Part shown: piece by piece, positions 6,109 through 10,127 of the stretch
Layout of the letters: the number at the start of each line of letters is the position of its first letter
Position numbering within the stretch: the first letter of the stretch is position 1
Source of the DNA: Hirudo medicinalis
Lineage: Eukaryota; Annelida; Clitellata; Hirudinida; Hirudinidae
DNA: 10,127 nt
Direction of reading: 5' to 3'
Assembly: GCA_011800805.1 (NCBI GenBank)
Contig: MPNW01001587.1
Location: 1 to 10,127 of the forward strand
Notes under the pieces: model-generated
Told to the model about the DNA's origin: nothing
What the model saw: only the letters and a program-made list of their open reading frames with translations
Databases searched by the model: none
Program-made: the position numbers and the translations under genes

Positions 6109-8055
6109 GTGAGTAGTAGTAGTAGTAGTCTTCTAAAACAGTTAATAGTTAATCATTTTTATACAGGTAAATACAAGCTGGGGACCAATATTACTGTTTT
6201 AACCTGGGATCTTTTCCACATAAGCTTCGCCTCTTATGCAAAAAGTGCACGCGCGAAAAGTTAATTCCCCGCCACTTTTTGCCAGCTCCAATTTAATGCA
6301 CGCACGCAACCTTGACCTATTACTGATGTCTAAACATTTGAATACTTAAACGCGCGCCATAAAAACAACTCCTTATCCGCCTCTAGGCTCATTTTGTGCA
6401 AAAATTTTCTACGTTCGGTCGTAAAACCTGAAATGAACTTTCTGACGCTTTCGACTCTCGTTCATGACAAGGAGATGGCAATACGTTAATCATACCGAAA
6501 ACTTTGTGGAAAACTCCAACGACTGGAGCTCACACACAAACCATCGAATCTTTCTGGCACGTCTACAAGATGCAGAAAAAGCGCCAATGCGGCACACACC
6601 GATCTTTAGTGGACATCTACTTGTGTGAGTTCGTTTGGAGGCAAAGGTACCGAAATAGGGACCTTTTCATGCGAATTATTAATGACATGTCCCAATTTCA
6701 CTCTCTTCAATAAAAACTAAAAGTACAAGTTTCATGTCCTCCTTTTTATAATCTTTTTTGGGTGGCGGGGGTTAACTTTTTGGCGGGGCTTATCTGGAAA
6801 AGATCCTTAACCTGTCTAGACAACATAATATCAATTCCATTATTAAATAATTAAAGACATTTAAATATTAATGACATTTCTTTTTTTTTCTCCACATTTT
6901 TTGGATTTCAGTCCACACCTTTTCAACAGGTTTGGTTAATTTGGATTATTATTCAATTATTTCAAAATTAATACTTAAATTCACCGCTGGTGACCACGCT
7001 ATTCGAAGCAGAAGCACACAAATAACCATCATTCTGTTTGAGACTCATTCAGCAAAGGCTGAGCCACCATTTGCATCCATTACTGTTTGAAATGTCTTCT
7101 GAATGTTAAACATGTCAATGAGTTAATTATTAATGTGTTAGTAAAATAAATTATACGTTGAATATCTTGTAGGTAATATTTTATTCAAGGAGATTGCAAA
7201 TAATTAATAGATACATTTTATTAAATATATTCATTTTGTAAATATTTCTGTTTTTTCAGAGCAAATCCTATTGGGTAATATTTCAGAAGCCTACGACTCA
7301 GGTAAGTGAGCCAAAGTTCAGTAGTAATAGTATCAGAAAAAACACAAAGTTACTTATAAAATTTGTAAAAATTTGTTGTAGAACTGGTTCATTATGCAAT
7401 TGATTTAAAATTAAGATTATATTTCTTTAAATGCAGGTTATACAAGTTTAGGTAAATACAGGCTGGTGACTAAAATCACTGCTTTAAACTGTCTCGACAA
7501 CATAAGTTCTACTCTACTAAATGTTAAAGATGTGTTATTAGTTATTATTACCTTCTAATGTGATTGTAAAAAGATTGAAAGCAGTTATTTTAGAGGCTTT
7601 GTAACCAGTAACATAATTATCAGTAACTTAATTAAAGCATTGAATCTGCAATTAACACATATTATTATAATTCTTAAGAAATGCATTTACAATATTTTTT
7701 TACTATGCAAACTATTTATTGTCAACTTTCAAGATTCAATAAAATGCGAATTGTTGGATGTGTGATGTTCTTTTCAGATGGCGGACCCACACAAAAGTCC
7801 ATCGATCAGACTATTGAAAGTGACAACCCTCAGGCAGTAAACTTGAATGGTAGGAAGCATTCCTATTTTTAATAATAGTTCGGAGGGAATTTTTTTAAAC
7901 CAGATTTCAGCTTCCTGTTATAGTTGGCTGTTAATTTGTGCATTGCTCTTAAAATTCTGGCAATGCCAAAACTGTATTTGTGCATATCCACCAAAACATT
8001 GAAACAAATTGTTGTTTAGTGTTATCCATAACTACAATAATAATACCGATATTAC

Positions 8056-8112
<57 letters not shown>

Positions 8113-10127
8113 TTACCGATTACTCTGTGATGTTCCTTTATGTGTCGAGGTGAGTATGTATACGTGATGCCTTACAATGACCAATTATCTTGGAAATGGC
8201 CAAAAATAACTTTTTTGTTTTGCAAATGACTCACTGAATATTTAAAAACTAGATTTTTAAACGAAAACATTAGAATTAATTATTTTTACAATGTCATAAA
8301 TAGTGGGATGCAGAGTCGGCCAGGTGAAGTGCTATAATTCCGAGGTGTGCATACCTGTCACTAGGGTTTGCGATGAAATCCAAGATTGCACCGACAACAG
8401 CGACGAAATCGATTGTTGTTGGTTTTCATTTTATATGTATTTCTGCAGTTTAAGTACAAATTTAAACAAATTTTGAAAAAGAATTGTAATTTGTAATTTT
8501 GTGATTTGAACATTTCTTCAGATCGAAAACGTACTCGAACTAGATCAAGACCATTATTTTGTGAGTGAGGCCTGATAATCTAGTTTCAAGTACATAACGA
8601 TAGTTTTTGAGGTTTACATGATATTTCCGAGATGCTCAAACAATGAGGAAAACTTAATTTATTTGCATGACATTTAAAATGTTTTGTTACATACTTTTGT
8701 TTATTTTGGTAAAAGAGTGTAAAGTGCCATCGTAAAATTAGTTTTTTATCACTGGAACGCGGAAGTTGCTATAGAATTGGTGAATTTGAAAGCATTATTT
8801 ACCTGTTCAATTAATCTCCATAATTATTTCAAAAATAGTGACTTGTAAATCCGGTTACACGAGGTGCTACGACAAATCTCGTTGCATACCACTTTTGTGG
8901 GTTTGTGACGGATATCCAGATTGCTCTGATGGAAGCGATGAAAGAGATTGTTGTTAGTTTTCATATTTTTCATTTATTTAAAGTTGAATTGCCTTTGTGA
9001 ATACAATAATTATTTAGATCGAAGGTCAACTACAACACAAATTTGTAAGGAGACACTTGACGAATGTCATTCTTTGACATCCCAATAGTGGAGTAGAATT
9101 TGTGATGTGTCTCCAATTATTTTGAACTTAACCTGTTCACACTCTCATAACAATCCAAACGCGATACGATAGCATATTCCAACAACTTTTTGACGCATCT
9201 ATTGCTATTATGTTCTTGTCGAACCCTTTGGTAAAGGGTAAAATTTCTGCAGGCTCTTGCCATCGTTAACAATACCATTCTCCATGACATTGATGAAGAA
9301 GCATTTGCAAATGTTAATTAGATATAAAATATTTCGCATTAATTTAAAATATTAGTGACCTGTGATTCCGGCGATACGAGGTGCTACGACAATTCTAAAT
9401 GCATATCAATTGAATACATTTGTGACGGAGGTTCACCAGATTGCTCAGACGGAAGCGATGAAATTGATTGTTGTTAGTCTTGTTTATTTTGCCTTTTTTA
9501 TTTTTTCTAAATAATTTTTTTCAACACACGTTTGAAAGTGGATTGGTAAAGAAATGGTATTCATTCTTTAGATCGAAGACTTTCCACAGCTTCAACAGGC
9601 TCAACAGCCACAACACCATTCAACAGGCCTCGTAAGGCTTTCATTTTTCTATGATTCTTTTTAAGAAATATTTTTAGTGCCAAAACTCAGATTATTTTGA
9701 TTCTTTTAAGTAGGAAATTAATTGACAAATTGTAAGGGTCAGATCATGTTTCTATCTCGTTTTAACCCTTCTTCTCTCAAGATTGGTATAACTACCATTC
9801 CAATCTTATACGATTTGCAAATGTGCATTATGTGATTCATGCCCTGGGAATAATAAAATTTGATTCATCATCTTTACGTCTATTCCGTCAATTATTTTCT
9901 AACAGTATCTTGCTCACCTGGCTTCACAAGGTGCTACGACAACTACAACTGTGTTCCAATCTCATGGATTTGCGACAACTTGAGAGATTGCCGTGATAAT
10001 AGCGACGAAATCGATTGTTGTTAGTTGCAGTGTTTTGTATAATCTTTTGAAACATAGTTATTGTATGATCATCAGAAACGTATTTATTTGTTTTAAACGT
10101 AATGGTAATTGTAATAATCCATCAGAT
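6060..10127 (+). CDS. Gene 2 (5' part): multi-LDLa secreted protein with Ser/Thr linkers; spliced, runs off the window
   Basis: Proposed exons are 6060-6108, 6912-6929, 7260-7301, 7437-7451, 7778-7849, 8304-8417, 8522-8560, 8839-8952, 9018-9044, 9356-9472, 9572-9631, 9906-10019 and one beginning at 10126. Every junction is phase 1 and no stop is created by joining. The protein starts with a signal peptide and a short polar N-terminal region, then repeats the LDLa-plus-linker pattern four times within the window. The product is inferred to be secreted or on the surface, since LDLa domains bind calcium and protein ligands outside the cell. It is a paralog of gene 1 on the same strand. The start was chosen for its hydrophobic leader, an A at position -3 and the consensus donor that follows. 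Confidence 0.75.
6109..6206 (+). other. Start of gene 2 intron 1, with an (AGT)n run
   Basis: The donor GTGAGT runs into a short AGT triplet repeat (to about 6128). From 6166 the sequence is a diverged copy of 7451-7491. An 18-bp phase-1 micro-exon at 6149-6166 (TTAATAG acceptor, ACAG|GTAAAT donor) is conceivable but would leave a 40-bp first intron, so it is not called. Confidence 0.45.
6199..6206 (+). repeat. Left target-site duplication TTAACCTG
   Basis: Identical to 6807-6814. The paralogous unoccupied site at 7484-7491 reads TTAAACTG once only. Confidence 0.9.
6207..6806 (+). mobile_element. 600-bp Merlin-type DNA transposon, internally deleted, with TIRs and 8-bp TSD
   Basis: The terminal inverted repeats start GGATCTTTTCCA at 6207 and, on the minus strand, GGATCTTTTCCA from 6806. 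The outer 25 bp match at 22 positions. Similarity resumes inside (AAAAGTTAA...CCCCGCCAC), with about 25 extra bases on the left. TTAACCTG flanks the element on both sides (6199-6206 and 6807-6814). The 8-bp target duplication and the transposase fragment inside fit the Merlin (IS1016-related) superfamily. The full transposase is missing, so the element is non-autonomous. Confidence 0.9.
6455..6713 (+). pseudogene. C-terminal fragment of a Merlin/IS1016-like (ISXO2-like) DDE transposase, frameshifted
   Basis: The segment [15 protein letters not shown] followed by [11 protein letters not shown] is the conserved end of the ISXO2-like/Merlin transposase domain. The Glu in TIES is probably the third acidic residue of the DDE triad (family knowledge). 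Just upstream, VNHTENFV, the motif expected before this segment, lies in another frame (6485-6508). A net one-base shift therefore falls between about 6503 and 6516. The stop is at 6711-6713. The N-terminal zinc-binding part and the first two acidic residues are absent, so the product cannot be active. Confidence 0.8.
6807..6814 (+). repeat. Right target-site duplication TTAACCTG
   Basis: Perfect copy of 6199-6206, directly after the right inverted repeat. Confidence 0.9.
6815..6911 (+). other. Intron sequence after the Merlin insertion
   Basis: It continues the diverged intron copy related to 7492 onward, then a TTTCTTTTTTTT pyrimidine tract leading into the acceptor at 6911. Confidence 0.5.
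6912..6929 (+). CDS. Possible 18-bp micro-exon of gene 2
   Basis: After a strong pyrimidine tract and TTTCAG, the phase-1 reading is VHTFST, ending G|GTTTGG. The acceptor is good and the donor is imperfect. Confidence 0.45.
6930..7259 (+). other. Intron (330 bp) with an unexplained open, less AT-rich stretch
   Basis: From about 6974 to the stop at 7088-7090 one frame is open for 38 codons and includes [18 protein letters not shown]. No clear splice sites bound it and no family is recognised. The rest is AT-rich, ending in the pyrimidine tract before 7260. Confidence 0.35.
7260..7301 (+). CDS. Small N-terminal exon of gene 2 (14 codons)
   Basis: TTTTTTCAG acceptor and G|GTAAGT consensus donor. 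It reads [14 protein letters not shown] in phase 1-1 and contains an Asn-Ile-Ser glycosylation sequon. Confidence 0.65.
7437..7451 (+). CDS. Possible 15-bp micro-exon of gene 2
   Basis: Acceptor AAATGCAG, phase-1 reading GYTSL, donor G|GTAAAT. The downstream intron start has a diverged copy at 6166, which argues that a micro-exon plus intron unit was duplicated. Confidence 0.45.
   Translation, partial: VIQV
7452..7777 (+). other. Intron (326 bp); its start is the unoccupied paralog of the Merlin insertion site
   Basis: 7451-7505 align with 6166-6206 plus 6815-6828 with no element between. The rest is AT-rich with no supported gene. Confidence 0.6.
7778..7849 (+). CDS. Polar N-terminal exon of gene 2 (24 codons)
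   Basis: Acceptor TTCTTTTCAG, donor G|GTAGGA, phase 1-1. The product contains [18 protein letters not shown], acidic and amide-rich, with no cysteine. It joins to the first LDLa exon as Gly or Val at the split codon. No domain is recognised. Confidence 0.65.
7850..8303 (+). other. Intron (454 bp) with a long (TAA)n microsatellite
   Basis: A near-perfect TAA repeat runs from about 8053 to 8113. Copies of TACCGAT sit on both sides (8044-8050 and about 8113-8120). No gene is seen. Confidence 0.7.
8053..8113. repeat. (TAA)n microsatellite, about 19 units
   Basis: The longest and purest triplet repeat in the window; likely length-polymorphic. Confidence 0.9.
8304..8417 (+). CDS. LDLa exon 1 of gene 2, 'GQVKC' subtype (phase 1-1)
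   Basis: It encodes [16 protein letters not shown], then [10 protein letters not shown] and DNSDEIDC: six cysteines and a complete acidic motif. The usual Trp before the fourth cysteine is replaced by Arg. The donor is T|GTTGGT, without the in-frame TAG. Its closest relative in the window is the last LDLa exon of gene 1 (1194). Confidence 0.85.
8522..8560 (+). CDS. Arg-rich linker exon of gene 2
   Basis: Acceptor TTTCTTCAG, donor T|GTGAGT. It reads (Y)[12 protein letters not shown]. It starts like the other linkers but has Arg at positions where they have Ser or Thr, giving six or seven basic residues in a row of twelve. Confidence 0.7.
8561..8838 (+). other. Intron (278 bp), no gene seen
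   Basis: AT-rich, ending in AAAATAG with a poor pyrimidine tract. Confidence 0.6.
8839..8952 (+). CDS. LDLa exon 2 of gene 2 (38 codons, phase 1-1)
   Basis: It encodes the TRCYDKSRC segment, [11 protein letters not shown] and SDGSDERDC, the closest in the window to the canonical CDG...DC.DGSDE motif. Donor T|GTTAGT with in-frame TAG. Confidence 0.85.
9018..9044 (+). CDS. Short linker exon of gene 2 (9 codons)
   Basis: Acceptor TATTTAG, donor T|GTAAGG. It reads (Y)RRSTTTQI, a shortened version of the linker at 767-820. Confidence 0.65.
9045..9355 (+). other. Intron (311 bp) with stem-loops at its 5' end
   Basis: GGAGACAC (9049-9056) pairs with GTGTCTCC (9107-9114), enclosing a smaller ATGTCA/TGACAT hairpin (9064-9069 and 9075-9080). 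ACCCTTT/AAAGGGT flanks a 3-base loop near 9224-9240. No gene is seen. Confidence 0.45.
9356..9472 (+). CDS. LDLa exon 3 of gene 2, with one extra codon (117 bp, phase 1-1)
   Basis: It encodes [20 protein letters not shown] and SDGSDEIDC. The loop between cysteines 4 and 5 has six residues instead of five, and Tyr replaces the usual Trp. Donor T|GTTAGT with in-frame TAG. Confidence 0.85.
9572..9631 (+). CDS. Thr/Ser/Ala-rich linker exon of gene 2 (20 codons)
   Basis: Acceptor ATTCTTTAG, donor C|GTAAGG. It contains [12 protein letters not shown], the most mucin-like linker in the window. Confidence 0.75.
9689..9905 (+). repeat. Intron copy homologous to 1-232
   Basis: Collinear with the start of the window with about eleven substitutions and a few small indels; it brings the same acceptor to the next LDLa exon. 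Confidence 0.85.
9906..10019 (+). CDS. LDLa exon 4 of gene 2, mosaic of two gene 1 exons (phase 1-1)
   Basis: It encodes [21 protein letters not shown] and DNSDEIDC. Up to TGATAA (9994-9999) it follows the exon at 233; after that it follows the exon at 539, including donor GTTAGT and the next intron. The module is complete. Confidence 0.85.
10020..10125 (+). repeat. Intron copy homologous to 653-766
   Basis: Nearly identical to the intron after the gene 1 exon at 539, with about one substitution and one 8-9-bp gap. The acceptor ATCAG at its end opens the next linker exon, of which only two bases lie in the window. Confidence 0.85.

Noticed and set aside
6149..6166. 18-bp micro-exon between the signal peptide and the Merlin element
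   Set aside because: It is possible by phase and resembles the exon at 7437, but it would require a 40-bp first intron and has a poor acceptor.
7681..7872. 63-codon continuous plus-strand frame
   Set aside because: Only 7778-7849 has splice boundaries consistent with the neighbouring phase-1 exons; the upstream part is AT-rich intron including the acceptor tract.
8053..8113. Possible CRISPR-like or satellite array
   Set aside because: It is a simple TAA microsatellite without distinct repeat and spacer units.

Overview
The window comes from an AT-rich genome of an invertebrate-type metazoan. The reasons are short phase-1 exons with GT-AG introns, LDL-receptor class A (LDLa) modules, a non-LTR retrotransposon remnant, a Merlin-type DNA transposon remnant and abundant (TAA)n microsatellites. 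Nothing in the sequence fixes the species; cnidarian-, sponge- or other invertebrate-like genomes would all fit. There are no bacterial operons, rRNA or tRNA genes, or CRISPR arrays.

Layout. (1) Positions 1-2489 hold the 3' part of a plus-strand gene (gene 1). It has three LDLa exons of exactly 114 bp (233-346, 539-652, 1194-1307), alternating with short Ser/Thr-rich linker exons, followed by hydrophilic tail exons and a stop. (2) Positions 2490-6059 are intergenic. They hold a GC-richer island with inverted repeats, a 5'-truncated and frameshifted LINE with a (TAAA)n tail (about 3566-4193), and a roughly 530-bp sequence present twice (4195-4720 and 5065-5630), flanked by TAA/TTA microsatellites. 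(3) Gene 2 starts at 6060 with a signal-peptide exon. Its first part is several very short exons in AT-rich introns, interrupted by a 600-bp Merlin element (6207-6806) with an 8-bp target duplication. From 8304 to the window end it carries four more LDLa exons alternating with linker exons, and it runs off the edge.

The two genes look like head-to-tail paralogs encoding secreted or surface proteins made of calcium-binding LDLa modules on mucin-like Thr/Ser linkers. Almost every internal exon is phase 1-1 and a multiple of three long, so exon gain, loss, shuffling or skipping keeps the frame. Recent turnover is visible. The last LDLa unit (9689-10127) is a mosaic: its upstream half matches the unit at 1-320 and its downstream half matches the sequence after 627, with the switch inside the calcium-binding motif. 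No ligand or physiological role can be read from the sequence. The exon models are hand-built from reading frames and splice signals and have not been tested against transcripts.
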